Assembly: GCA_944327425.1 (NCBI GenBank)
Contig: CALVHJ010000035.1
Location: 1-12,032 of the forward strand
Reading direction: 5' to 3'
DNA: 12,032 nt
Source: an uncultured Bacilli bacterium
GTDB lineage: Bacteria > Bacillota_I > Bacilli_A > RF39 > UBA660
In this document: one piece after another, positions 1 to 6,557 of the stretch
Layout: each line of letters opens with the position of its first letter
Position numbering within the stretch: the stretch's first letter is position 1
Notes under the pieces: model-generated
What the model saw: the letters and a program-made list of their open reading frames with translations, nothing else
Told to the model about the DNA's origin: nothing
The model's database searches: none
Program-made: the position numbers and the translations under genes

Positions 1-57
1 GCATACGGGAGGGATGCGCACCACGCGACGAGCGCGCACAATGCGCCCGCGCCGCAC
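1..57. other. GC-rich anomalous contig edge
   Basis: These bases are very rich in CG and GC steps (mostly G+C), against an AT-rich background everywhere else. Read on the minus strand in the spoIVA frame they stay open, but the protein switches from a clean SpoIVA match (ending ...HATIGIV) to an arginine-rich string without SpoIVA character, where the family has a conserved TTDG-type segment. A short inverted repeat (ACTATC-CC-GATAGT, about 55-68) sits at the switch point. I infer a chimeric read, an amplification fold-back or poor-quality contig end rather than real biology. Confidence 0.6.
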
Positions 58-504
58 TATCCCGATAGTCGCATGGTCTCGAATAACTTTTTCTGTTCCA
101 ATTTCTGCCGCCTCTACAAAAGGAATAGAATCTGGAAACCATGGTGTTTTTACCATTCTAGGATTTCCATCTTCATCTTCATAACCTTGAGCCCCTGGTA
201 TTACAAAACCAACACAATCAACAAGTTTAATATTAGTAGTAAACTCATCAACATGTATTTCGGCTCCATTAGAAGGAACAAACTTTGGCTCCGTTGTCAT
301 AATTGTTTTACCTTGAGCACTTTGGGGTATTTCATCTAAACAATGTTTCTTTTCGTATTCATCAGTAATGTTTGGAACAACTAAGTTTTCGATAAATCTT
401 TTAATAAAAGTAGATTTACCTGTTCTAACTGCTCCAACCACTCCTAAATAAATACTACCATTTCCTCTTTTGGCTATTGATTCCAGTAATTCTTTTTTTT
501 CCAA
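1..504 (-). CDS. spoIVA: Stage IV sporulation protein A, 5' part (SpoIVA)
   Basis: SpoIVA is the ATP-hydrolysing protein that polymerises on the outer forespore membrane and forms the basement layer of the spore coat. The translated N-terminus matches the family closely: YLGVVGAVRTGKSTFI holds the Walker A P-loop (GAVRTGKS), followed by IPQSAQGKTIMTTEPKFVP, LVDCVGF (Walker B/G3-like), IPGAQGYEDEDGNPRM, TPWF and FVEAAEIGTEKVI. The gene runs off the left edge and only about the first third is present; the last ~19 codons at 1-57 are suspect. I chose the TTG at 504-502: it gives a start aligned with the family (MEKKELLESIAKRG), has an SD-like GATGGTG about 5 bases upstream, and leaves a short leader after the candidate sigma-E promoter. 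In-frame ATGs at 522 and 549 have no good SD. The gene is divergent from the thioredoxin-like gene. Confidence 0.93.
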   Translation of the reverse strand, partial: MEKKELLESIAKRGNGSIYLGVVGAVRTGKSTFIKRFIENLVVPNITDEYEKKHCLDEIPQSAQGKTIMTTEPKFVPSNGAEIHVDEFTTNIKLVDCVGFVIPGAQGYEDEDGNPRMVKTPWFPDSIPFVEAAEIGTEKVIRDHATIGIVRRGRIVRARRVVRIPPVC

Positions 505-533
505 AATTTCACCATCTTTCATCTTTCTAATTA

Positions 534-562
534 AAAATATGAAAGGCATTAAAAAAATAGTA
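534..562 (-). promoter_or_regulatory. Candidate sigma-E promoter of spoIVA
   Basis: On the minus strand a -35-like TACTATT (562-556) is followed, after 14 bases, by CATATTTT (541-534), which fits the CATAnnnT -10 of sporulation sigma factors E/K. In Bacillus, spoIVA is transcribed by sigma-E. Transcription would begin near 527, about 23 bases before the TTG start, which leaves room for the SD. Assignment is by motif and spacing only. Confidence 0.5.
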
Positions 563-578
563 CAATATTTAAATATTC

Positions 579-607
579 TTTACTATTTTTTCATTGTTTG
601 CTATAAT
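579..607 (+). promoter_or_regulatory. Sigma-A promoter, extended -10, of thioredoxin-like gene
   Basis: TTTACT (579-584), a 17-base spacer and TATAAT (602-607) preceded by TGC (599-601) form a vegetative promoter with an extended -10. It lies about 20 bases upstream of the 627 start, and the SD AGAGGA (613-618) is in between. Confidence 0.7.
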
Positions 608-626
608 ACATGAGAGGATGTGAATT

Positions 627-1172
627 ATGAAAAAGATATTATTACTATTATTAATTACTATAAGCTTAGTTATTTTACCCCTAAATGCTTTTGCAAGTGA
701 TACAATAACGGTTTATTTATTTAGAGGTGAAACTTGTGAACATTGTCACGAAGCTTTAGAATATATAAGTGAGCATCGTGAAGAAATACCGGAAAATGTG
801 GAAATAGTAACTTATGAAGTATGGGAAAATACTAATAATCGAACTCTCCATAATGAAGTAGCCGCTAAATTAGGTCTAGATGAAGATCAGTATAATACCG
901 TTCCTTTATTTGTTGTCGGAGACAAACATATTTTAGGTTATAACTCTACTACTTGGGACACATTATTTGAATATGCTAATGAATATACTGAAAATTCTGA
1001 TTATGAAGACATTGTATCTAGTACTTTAGAAGAAATTAATGTTGATGCTAGAGCTTTAACTTTAGATGACTTATACAGTGAACCTAGCATGGTAGCAACT
1101 ATCATTGTTTATTGTGTTTTTGGAGCTATTGTTTTAGGCTTTATCCTCATGATCGTATTTACAAGAAAATAA
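627..1172 (+). CDS. Membrane-anchored thioredoxin-fold protein with CEHC motif
   Basis: A 181-residue protein with an N-terminal signal peptide (MKKI, hydrophobic core about 4-19, likely cut after AFA23). A thioredoxin-like domain follows, with strand ITVYLFRGETC and the redox motif C37-E-H-C40. The VPLFVVGDKHILGY stretch (about residues 89-105) resembles the cis-proline strand of thioredoxins. A C-terminal membrane helix (about 154-178) ends in RK. The predicted topology puts the redox domain outside the cytoplasm, tethered by the C-terminal helix, so a role in thiol-disulfide exchange of exported proteins is inferred; the substrate is unknown. The gene has its own promoter and terminator, so it is a single-gene unit. 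The exact subfamily is not recognised. Confidence 0.85.
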   Translation: MKKILLLLLITISLVILPLNAFASDTITVYLFRGETCEHCHEALEYISEHREEIPENVEIVTYEVWENTNNRTLHNEVAAKLGLDEDQYNTVPLFVVGDKHILGYNSTTWDTLFEYANEYTENSDYEDIVSSTLEEINVDARALTLDDLYSEPSMVATIIVYCVFGAIVLGFILMIVFTRK

Positions 1173-1174
1173 AA

Positions 1175-1199
1175 CTACTTTTATTAGTAGCTTTTTTTT
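1175..1199 (+). terminator. Rho-independent terminator after thioredoxin-like gene
   Basis: CTACT (1175-1179) pairs with AGTAG (1186-1190) around a 6-base loop, followed by C and eight T. It begins three bases after the stop codon. The stem is short (5 bp), but the T-tract is strong. It partly overlaps the rplI promoter region. Confidence 0.65.
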
Positions 1200-1207
1200 G
1201 ATATAAT
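1199..1207 (+). promoter_or_regulatory. Extended -10 promoter of rplI-dnaB operon
   Basis: TGA-TATAAT (1199-1207) is an extended -10. The -35 position (about 1179-1184, TTTTAT) falls in the terminator hairpin and is poor, so the TG extension probably compensates. The start would be near 1214, giving a short leader with SD AAAGGGTG at 1220-1227. Confidence 0.6.
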
Positions 1208-1232
1208 ATAACTTGTTAGAAAGGGTGATTCG

Positions 1233-1673
1233 ATGAAAATCATTTTATTACAAGATGTTAAAAAAGTCGGTAAAAAAGATGAAATATTAAGTGTTAGTGA
1301 TGGCTATGCCAACAATTATTTAATAAAAAACAAACTAGCTGTCCCTCTAACTAAAAGAAGTAAAGAAGTATTAGACAAAAGATTAGATGAAGAGGCACAA
1401 GACGAAGAAAGAAAAGTAGAAGAATTAATCAAAATAAAGAAAATGTTAGAAAATAAAATTATAGATTTTAATGTTAAAACTGGGGCAGAGGACAAAGTGT
1501 TTGGTAAAGTATCAACTAAACAAATAGCTCAGAAATTAAAAGAATTAGGCTATAACATTGATAAAAAATGTATTAAACTAGATACAGAACTAGATACTTT
1601 AGGCATTCATGAAGTACAAATTATTCTTCATAAAAGAGTAATGTTTAAATTAAGAATAAATTTGCAAAAGTAA
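1233..1673 (+). CDS. rplI: 50S ribosomal protein L9
   Basis: Ribosomal protein L9 of the large subunit binds 23S rRNA and bridges to neighbouring ribosomes through its elongated shape. At 146 residues it is about the usual length (~150). The N-terminal domain shows the family signature: MKIILLQDVKKVGKKDEILSV, then VSDGYANNYLIKNKLAVP. A charged connecting helix (about 43-80) and the C-terminal domain (about 81-146, with VFGKVSTKQIAQKL and GIHEVQIILH) follow. The ATG at 1233 has SD AAAGGGTG five bases upstream. It is first in the cluster, five bases before the dnaB SD region, as in many Bacillota. Confidence 0.97.
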   Translation: MKIILLQDVKKVGKKDEILSVSDGYANNYLIKNKLAVPLTKRSKEVLDKRLDEEAQDEERKVEELIKIKKMLENKIIDFNVKTGAEDKVFGKVSTKQIAQKLKELGYNIDKKCIKLDTELDTLGIHEVQIILHKRVMFKLRINLQK

Positions 1674-1687
1674 AGTAGGTGATTTTG

Positions 1688-3028
1688 GTGGCAACGAGAG
1701 TAATGCCCAGTGATTTAGAAGCAGAAATGAGTGTTCTTGGGGTAGCATTTTTAAGTAATGATGCCCTAGAAAAGATAAATGATGAAGTAACAGAGGATAT
1801 GTTTTATAATGAAAAAAATAAAATACTTTTCAATGCTATTATAAGTTTATATAAAAAAGGAACACCCGTTGATTTAACAACTATTAAATCAGAATTAGAC
1901 AAGAAAAAAGCTTTTAATGAAATCGGCGGTTTAAACTATTTAACTGAAGTTATTGATTCGGTTGTAACATCAGCCAATCTTGAGTACTACATTAAGATTC
2001 TTAAAGATGCTCAGATTAGAAGAAATGTTATTAATACTGCCACTGACATTATTACTAGTGCTTACAATGACGAAAATATCACCGGTATGCTTGATAATGC
2101 TGAAAGAAGCATATTAAATGTTGTAAGAGCTAGAACTTCTACCGAGTTTGTTCCTATTCATGAAGTACTACGTCGAGCTCAAGAACGTCTTGAGGAACTT
2201 GCCAAAAACAAAAGTGATATAACAGGTATTCGAACCGGATTTTATGACTTAGATCGCGTAACCGCTGGACTTCATGGTGGTGAACTTATTATTTTAGCAG
2301 CCCGTCCTGGTATGGGAAAAACCGCTTTTGCTTTAAATATTGCTACCAATGCTGCTTTCTCAACTGATAAAGCTATTGCTATTTTTAATTTAGAGATGTC
2401 CGCCGAAATGCTTGTAAATCGTATGATAGCAAGTGTAGGAGGTATTGATTCTTATAAGCTTAATACTGGTAAACTTGAACATAATGACTGGAAAAGATAC
2501 AATGAAGCTTTAAGTAAACTGGCTTCTACTAACATTTATATTGAAGATAATGCTAGTATTACCGCTCCTGAGATAAAAGCTAAATGTCGAAGACTAGCTT
2601 CAACTCCAAGTGGCTTAGGACTGGTTGTTATTGACTACTTACAGCTAGTTACTACTGGTTCTAATCGCGTCGAATCAAGACAAGTAGAAGTATCAGAGAT
2701 CTCTCGAAGCCTAAAAACTATGGCTCTAGAACTTGACGTTCCGGTTATTGCTTTAGCTCAACTTTCTCGTAGTGTTGATAAACGTGAAAACAAAGAACCA
2801 GCTTTAGTTGATTTAAGAGAATCCGGTTCTTTAGAACAAGATGCTGATTTAGTATTATTTTTAAATAGAAAAGATTATTATGAAGCCAAAAGTGAGAAAA
2901 AAGAGACCATTGTTCCTATTGATGTAATTATAGCTAAACATCGTAAAGGTTCAACTGGCCTTTATCGTTTACTTTTTGAACTAAACATGAGTAATTTTAA
3001 AAACTATCTTCATACCGAAGATAATTAG
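1688..3028 (+). CDS. dnaB: Replicative DNA helicase DnaB (DnaC in Bacillus)
   Basis: This is the hexameric 5'-3' helicase of the replication fork. The protein has an N-terminal DnaB domain (MPSDLEAEMSVLG, about 6-110), a linker and a RecA-like C-terminal domain (about 175-446). That domain has Walker A RPGMGKT (about 206-212), a Walker B-type strand LGLVVIDYLQLV, the AQLSRSVDKRENKEPALVDLRESGSLEQDAD stretch in two parts (sensor and arginine-finger region) and the IIAKHRKGSTG loop. I place the start at GTG 1688, with AGGTG at 1677-1681 and a 6-base spacer; this gives 446 residues. The GTG at 1679 would lie within that SD. The gene follows rplI by 14 bases and belongs to the same transcript. Confidence 0.97.
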   Translation: MATRVMPSDLEAEMSVLGVAFLSNDALEKINDEVTEDMFYNEKNKILFNAIISLYKKGTPVDLTTIKSELDKKKAFNEIGGLNYLTEVIDSVVTSANLEYYIKILKDAQIRRNVINTATDIITSAYNDENITGMLDNAERSILNVVRARTSTEFVPIHEVLRRAQERLEELAKNKSDITGIRTGFYDLDRVTAGLHGGELIILAARPGMGKTAFALNIATNAAFSTDKAIAIFNLEMSAEMLVNRMIASVGGIDSYKLNTGKLEHNDWKRYNEALSKLASTNIYIEDNASITAPEIKAKCRRLASTPSGLGLVVIDYLQLVTTGSNRVESRQVEVSEISRSLKTMALELDVPVIALAQLSRSVDKRENKEPALVDLRESGSLEQDADLVLFLNRKDYYEAKSEKKETIVPIDVIIAKHRKGSTGLYRLLFELNMSNFKNYLHTEDN

Positions 3029-3039
3029 GAGGAATTAAT

Positions 3040-4536
3040 ATGAATAAAAGAAGTATAATCATAACTATTTTAATTACTTCCATTGTCGGTTTAATTTTAT
3101 TACTTAGTAATATGACCGATAAAATATTAACGAGAGCAAACTTAAAATACCAAGTATATTTAAGTGGTGAAAAAATTGGTATAATTGAAAGCGTTGACGA
3201 ATTATATAACTTAATTGATCAAAACCAAACATCTATTAAGAGTACATATAATGTTGAAAATGTTTATCCTCCTACGAACTTAAAAGTAGTAGCTATAAAC
3301 ACTTATGATAATACATCTGATAGTATTAATGAAGTATATGATCGTATTGAACAAGCCGATGATTTTACTATTAGAGGTTATGTTATAACGATAAAAGATG
3401 AAGATACTAATTATACAATTAATGTTTTAGACAAAAACACTTTTATCAATGCCACTTTAAGAGTAGTAAATGCTTTTTTAGAAGAAGATGAATACGATAA
3501 TTATATTAATAATACGCAAGAAGAAATTGTCGATACCGGAAGATTAATAGAAGATATGTATTTTACTGAGGATATTACCATTAAAGAAGCATATATTAGT
3601 GTTAATGAAAAAATATATACTGATGAAGTAGAATTAAGCCAATTTCTTTTATTTGGAAGTGATCCTGATAATGAATATTATACGGTAAAACTTGGTGATA
3701 CCATTGCCTCTATTGCTAATGATAATCAGTTAAATGTTGAAGAATTTTTAATTGCTAATCCAACTTATAAATCTGAGGATACTATTTTAAGAGTAGGGGA
3801 TGAAGTAAATGTTACTTTGATCGAACCGCAAATAACATTTGTTTATGAATTATATGAAATTAGTGATGAAATAGTTTATTATGAAAAAGAAACAGTACGA
3901 GATAATAGTAGACCTTATGGTTTTAGTGAAGTAACAACAGCAGGAAGAAATGGTATTGAACGTTACCAAGAAACTTACACTGTTACTAATGGTGAACGTT
4001 CTCAAGAAGCTGAAGTTGAATTAATTGCTACTATTCAAGAAGTTCAAAATGAAATAACAACAGTTGGTCCTACAAGTGGGGGAATTAGTAATAATCAAAA
4101 TCCTGTTAATTTAAATGGAGCTTGGGCATGGCCTACTAATCGTGGATATGTCATAACTAGTTATCGTGGTTGGCGATGGGGTCGTATGCATGAAGGAATT
4201 GATATTTCCGGAGCTGGTAATTTTGGTTCGCTAATTTATGCTGCCGCTGGTGGAACTGTTATTAGAGTTAATAATTCTTGTCCATCTCAAGGACGAGGAT
4301 ATGGTGATACCTGTGGTGGAGGAATGGGTAACGAAGTAATTATCGATCACGGAAATGGTTATATAACAACTTATGCTCATTTACATCAAACTGTTTTGGT
4401 AAGTGTTGGTGATACAGTATCAAGAGGTGAGAAAATTGGTTATATGGGTAATTCAGGATCATCAACCGGAGCTCATCTTCACTTTGAAGTATCTTATAAT
4501 GGCATCAATATAAATCCGCTTGATCTATATAGATAA
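3040..4536 (+). CDS. Membrane-bound LysM-G5-M23 peptidoglycan endopeptidase
   Basis: A 498-residue cell-wall hydrolase. An uncleaved-type N-terminal membrane anchor (about 5-24) leads to a ~185-residue extracytoplasmic region of unknown fold. A LysM peptidoglycan-binding module follows (about 213-257, YYTVKLGDTIASIA), then a G5 domain (about 262-335, with PYGFSEVTTAGRNGIERY). A Ser/Gly/Asn linker leads to an M23 zinc peptidase (about 365-497). Zinc ligands and catalytic residues are visible: H384 and D388 in MHEGID, H447 in YAHLH, and H479/H481 in GAHLHFEV, so the enzyme is probably active in cleaving peptide cross-bridges. SD AGGAGGA (3027-3033) overlaps the dnaB stop codon. Its last base is the first base of walJ, suggesting translational coupling and linkage to cell-wall homeostasis. 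Confidence 0.93.
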   Translation: MNKRSIIITILITSIVGLILLLSNMTDKILTRANLKYQVYLSGEKIGIIESVDELYNLIDQNQTSIKSTYNVENVYPPTNLKVVAINTYDNTSDSINEVYDRIEQADDFTIRGYVITIKDEDTNYTINVLDKNTFINATLRVVNAFLEEDEYDNYINNTQEEIVDTGRLIEDMYFTEDITIKEAYISVNEKIYTDEVELSQFLLFGSDPDNEYYTVKLGDTIASIANDNQLNVEEFLIANPTYKSEDTILRVGDEVNVTLIEPQITFVYELYEISDEIVYYEKETVRDNSRPYGFSEVTTAGRNGIERYQETYTVTNGERSQEAEVELIATIQEVQNEITTVGPTSGGISNNQNPVNLNGAWAWPTNRGYVITSYRGWRWGRMHEGIDISGAGNFGSLIYAAAGGTVIRVNNSCPSQGRGYGDTCGGGMGNEVIIDHGNGYITTYAHLHQTVLVSVGDTVSRGEKIGYMGNSGSSTGAHLHFEVSYNGININPLDLYR

Positions 4537-5300
4537 TGAAAGTATGTATTTTAGCAAGTGGTTCAGGGGGAAATTCCACTTATATTGAAACAGAAGAATT
4601 TAAAATATTAATAGATATAGGAAAGAATCGGAAATATATTGTTGAAAAATTAAATAATATTGGGATTAAACCCGAAGAAATTAATTATATATTTATAAGC
4701 CATTTACATGATGATCATATATCAGCCCTAAAAACCTTTATAAAAAAGTATCACCCAACTATAGTTATATCCAAAGAAATGTTTAAAGAACTTGATGACA
4801 TTCATGACTATGAACACCTATTAATTTATGAAGATGAAGTAATATTAAATAATTTACAAGTAAAATGTCTCCATTCTAGTCATGATGCCACCGACTCAAG
4901 AAACTTTGTTTTTGAATCTCTTGGCCATTCTGTTGTCTATGTTACCGACACTGGCTATGTTAACCATAAAAACTTCAAATATTTACAAAATAAAGAAATA
5001 TATTTATTTGAAAGCAATCATGATATTGAAAAGTTACAACACGGACCATATCCTGATTGGTTAAAACAAAGAGTACTATCAGACTATGGCCATTTATCTA
5101 ATAATGCCTGTAGTCTTTACTTAACTAAATTAATTGGTACTAATACCAAAAAGATATACTTAATGCATTTATCTGAAAAAAATAACACTGAAGAACTAGC
5201 TTTAAAAGAAATTAACCATATTTTTGATACTTATAATATAACTTTTCGAGATATTCATTGTGCTAAACCTAATGAGATAAGTGAAATAATAGAAGTATGA
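4536..5300 (+). CDS. walJ: WalJ/YycJ metallo-beta-lactamase-fold hydrolase
   Basis: A 254-residue cytoplasmic MBL-fold protein of the YycJ/WalJ group. In Bacillus, WalJ is encoded with the WalKR wall-homeostasis genes and has been connected to exonuclease activity and to coordinating division with replication. The start MKVCILASGSGGNSTYI and the metal motif H56-L-H58-D-D60-H61 are typical; later ligand-bearing segments are SSHDATD, VYVTDTGY, NHD and GHLSN. The ATG at 4536 overlaps the upstream TAA by one base and has no clear SD, so it probably depends on coupling. Its TGA stop overlaps the rlmH ATG (ATGA). Neighbouring rlmH matches the known walJ-(htrA)-rlmH order; walKR and htrA are absent here. 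Confidence 0.92.
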   Translation: MKVCILASGSGGNSTYIETEEFKILIDIGKNRKYIVEKLNNIGIKPEEINYIFISHLHDDHISALKTFIKKYHPTIVISKEMFKELDDIHDYEHLLIYEDEVILNNLQVKCLHSSHDATDSRNFVFESLGHSVVYVTDTGYVNHKNFKYLQNKEIYLFESNHDIEKLQHGPYPDWLKQRVLSDYGHLSNNACSLYLTKLIGTNTKKIYLMHLSEKNNTEELALKEINHIFDTYNITFRDIHCAKPNEISEIIEV

Positions 5301-5734
5301 TTAAAATAATTTGTTTAGGAAAACTAAAAGAAAAGTATTTAACTGAGTTAGTAAATGACTACACGAAAAGAATAAATAAGTATCACCAATTAAAAATAAT
5401 TGAATTAAAAGACGAAGAAGATTTAGAGAGGGAAGCCAAAAATATCGAAAAATATATTGGTACAAATGATTATGTAATTACTCTAGAAATTGAAGGAAAA
5501 GAAATTGATAGTGTATCTTTCGCCAAACTAATTGATAAAACCTTTATCACGCATAGTACCATTACCTTTATCATCGGTTCTTCTACCGGATTAAGTAATA
5601 GAATAAAAAATAGAAGTAATTACCAGCTTTCTTTCTCATCCTTAACTTTTCCTCATGGCCTATTTAGAGGAATATTATTAGAACAAATATATCGAGCATT
5701 TAAAATAAATAATCATGAAAATTATCATAAATAG
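5297..5734 (+). CDS. rlmH: 23S rRNA m3-pseudouridine-1915 methyltransferase RlmH
   Basis: RlmH is a SPOUT-fold methyltransferase that uses S-adenosylmethionine to methylate pseudouridine 1915 of 23S rRNA on the assembled ribosome. The protein is 145 residues, a little shorter than the ~159 typical. It keeps the N-terminal IKIICLGKLKEKYLTE, the cofactor region FIIGSSTGLS (family usually GGSxGL) and the C-terminal signature LSFSSLTFPHGLFRGILLEQIYRAFKI, ending NYHK. TFPHGLFRG replaces the more common TFPHQLMRV-like form. The ATGA overlap couples it to walJ. Its 3' end, including the YHK codons and stop, is duplicated at 6515-6545. In staphylococci this same end (orfX) is the SCC attachment site. 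Confidence 0.95.
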   Translation: MIKIICLGKLKEKYLTELVNDYTKRINKYHQLKIIELKDEEDLEREAKNIEKYIGTNDYVITLEIEGKEIDSVSFAKLIDKTFITHSTITFIIGSSTGLSNRIKNRSNYQLSFSSLTFPHGLFRGILLEQIYRAFKINNHENYHK

Positions 5735-5746
5735 GGGAGGTTTTAA
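5704..5746 (+). repeat. Direct repeat copy 1: rlmH 3' end (att-like)
   Basis: Bases 5704-5730 are identical (27/27) to 6515-6541. The match continues past one A/G change (AAA to AAG, still Lys) through the TAG stop and an SD-like GGGAGG/GGAG and TTTTAA up to the next start codon, with two single-base gaps. It includes TATCATAA, the core seen at the rlmH 3' end in staphylococcal SCC sites. Confidence 0.9.
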
Positions 5747-5748
5747 GT

Positions 5749-6453
5749 TTGTTTGGTTTAAAAATATTTAATAAGTATCCAATTAAAGATTTAGTAGTTG
5801 GCTATTTAGGAGTTACAATCTTTGATAATAATATTTATAATTTTTGTTGTAAAAAAACCAAAACAAGAAATATTATAATTTGTAGATACGATCGAAGAGA
5901 GTGTAGCTTTAACAGTCTTAAAGATGACACCAAGTATTATTATTTTAATGAATATAATAATAATCAACCAAGTGGTGTTATGAAAATTTATAAATGGGAG
6001 GATTTATATAACTTTCTCTTAAATAAAGGATATCAAATAGATAGTGAATATATTAGTCATACACAAGTATTAGAATTGGAAGACACCTTTAATGATATGT
6101 TAGAGGAAGAAGAAAAAAAGAAACAGGAAAAGGTAGAAGATAATTCGGAAATTCATGATGTAATATTAAGAGATTTAGTAAATTTAGGTAAACTTGCTAA
6201 TGAACTAGATGACGAAGAAGCAAGAGAAAAAATAAAAAAAGAAATTGAACAACTGGGAACCTTTTATGTAACAGAATTATTTAAAACTAAAACGAATATA
6301 TCAAAAGAATTAATACTACCAAATCCATTAGATAGATTAAAAATGGACTGTATAAAAAGAATGAACGAAATAGAAAATGAAATCAAACAAAAGAAAGAAA
6401 ATAATACTTTAGAAATGGATTTACAAAAATTACAAAGAAGTTTAAGAAGTTAG
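5749..6453 (+). CDS. Unknown protein A with C-terminal coiled coil
   Basis: A 234-residue cytoplasmic protein I do not recognise. It has no signal peptide or membrane helix. Residues 1-~95 look like a mixed alpha/beta domain with aromatic-rich strands (VVGYLGVTIFDNN, TRNIIICRYDR, TKYYYFNEY) and three cysteines. About 108-130 is very acidic/basic (LEEEEKKKQEKVED). Residues 133-234 are helical and heptad-rich, ending in a Lys/Glu coiled coil (MNEIENEIKQKKENN). The start is TTG 5749, 8 bases after a strong SD AGGGGAGG (5733-5740). The gene is co-directional with rlmH but lies between the two rlmH-end repeats and is followed 9 bases later by a dead ung start. This suggests it was acquired with, or belongs to, an alternative version of the rlmH-ung interval. 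Confidence 0.75.
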   Translation: MFGLKIFNKYPIKDLVVGYLGVTIFDNNIYNFCCKKTKTRNIIICRYDRRECSFNSLKDDTKYYYFNEYNNNQPSGVMKIYKWEDLYNFLLNKGYQIDSEYISHTQVLELEDTFNDMLEEEEKKKQEKVEDNSEIHDVILRDLVNLGKLANELDDEEAREKIKKEIEQLGTFYVTELFKTKTNISKELILPNPLDRLKMDCIKRMNEIENEIKQKKENNTLEMDLQKLQRSLRS

Positions 6454-6462
6454 AGGCGTAAA

Positions 6463-6507
6463 ATGATGGGTAATGATTAAGATGAAAAATTAAAGATTAA
6501 GAAGTTT
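6463..6507 (+). pseudogene. Remnant of the 5' end of ung
   Basis: ATG ATG GGT AAT GAT TAA GAT... (6463-6498) aligns codon for codon with the first 12 codons of ung at 7320, 31 of 36 bases identical. Codon 6 TGG (Trp) has become TAA, and two differences are synonymous AAA/AAG swaps. After ATT there is an 18-base loss, then AAGAAGTTT (6499-6507) matches the later AAGAAATTT of ung. No functional product is possible. It sits 9 bases after gene A and 7 bases before the second rlmH-end repeat. Confidence 0.85.
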
Positions 6508-6514
6508 ATAATGT

Positions 6515-6556
6515 AATAAATAATCATGAAAATTATCATAAGTAGGGAGTTTTAAA
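6515..6556 (+). repeat. Direct repeat copy 2: displaced rlmH 3' end
   Basis: This is the second copy of the rlmH 3' end, 811 bases downstream of the first. In frame it still spells INNHENYHK-stop, with AAG for AAA. No RlmH coding sequence precedes it, so it is a relic. Its downstream SD AGGGAG (6544-6549) is used by gene B. Confidence 0.9.
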
Positions 6557-6557
6557 A

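Noticed and set aside
73..339. Plus-strand 88-residue ORF
   Set aside because: It is the antisense shadow of spoIVA, with no ribosome site and low-complexity Asn/Ile/Phe composition.
1679..1687. GTG at 1679 or TTG at 1685 as dnaB start
   Set aside because: Both overlap or crowd the only SD (AGGTG, 1677-1681); GTG at 1688 has proper spacing.
4882..5064. 60-residue ORF inside walJ
   Set aside because: Out-of-frame shadow of a clearly conserved MBL protein, with no SD.
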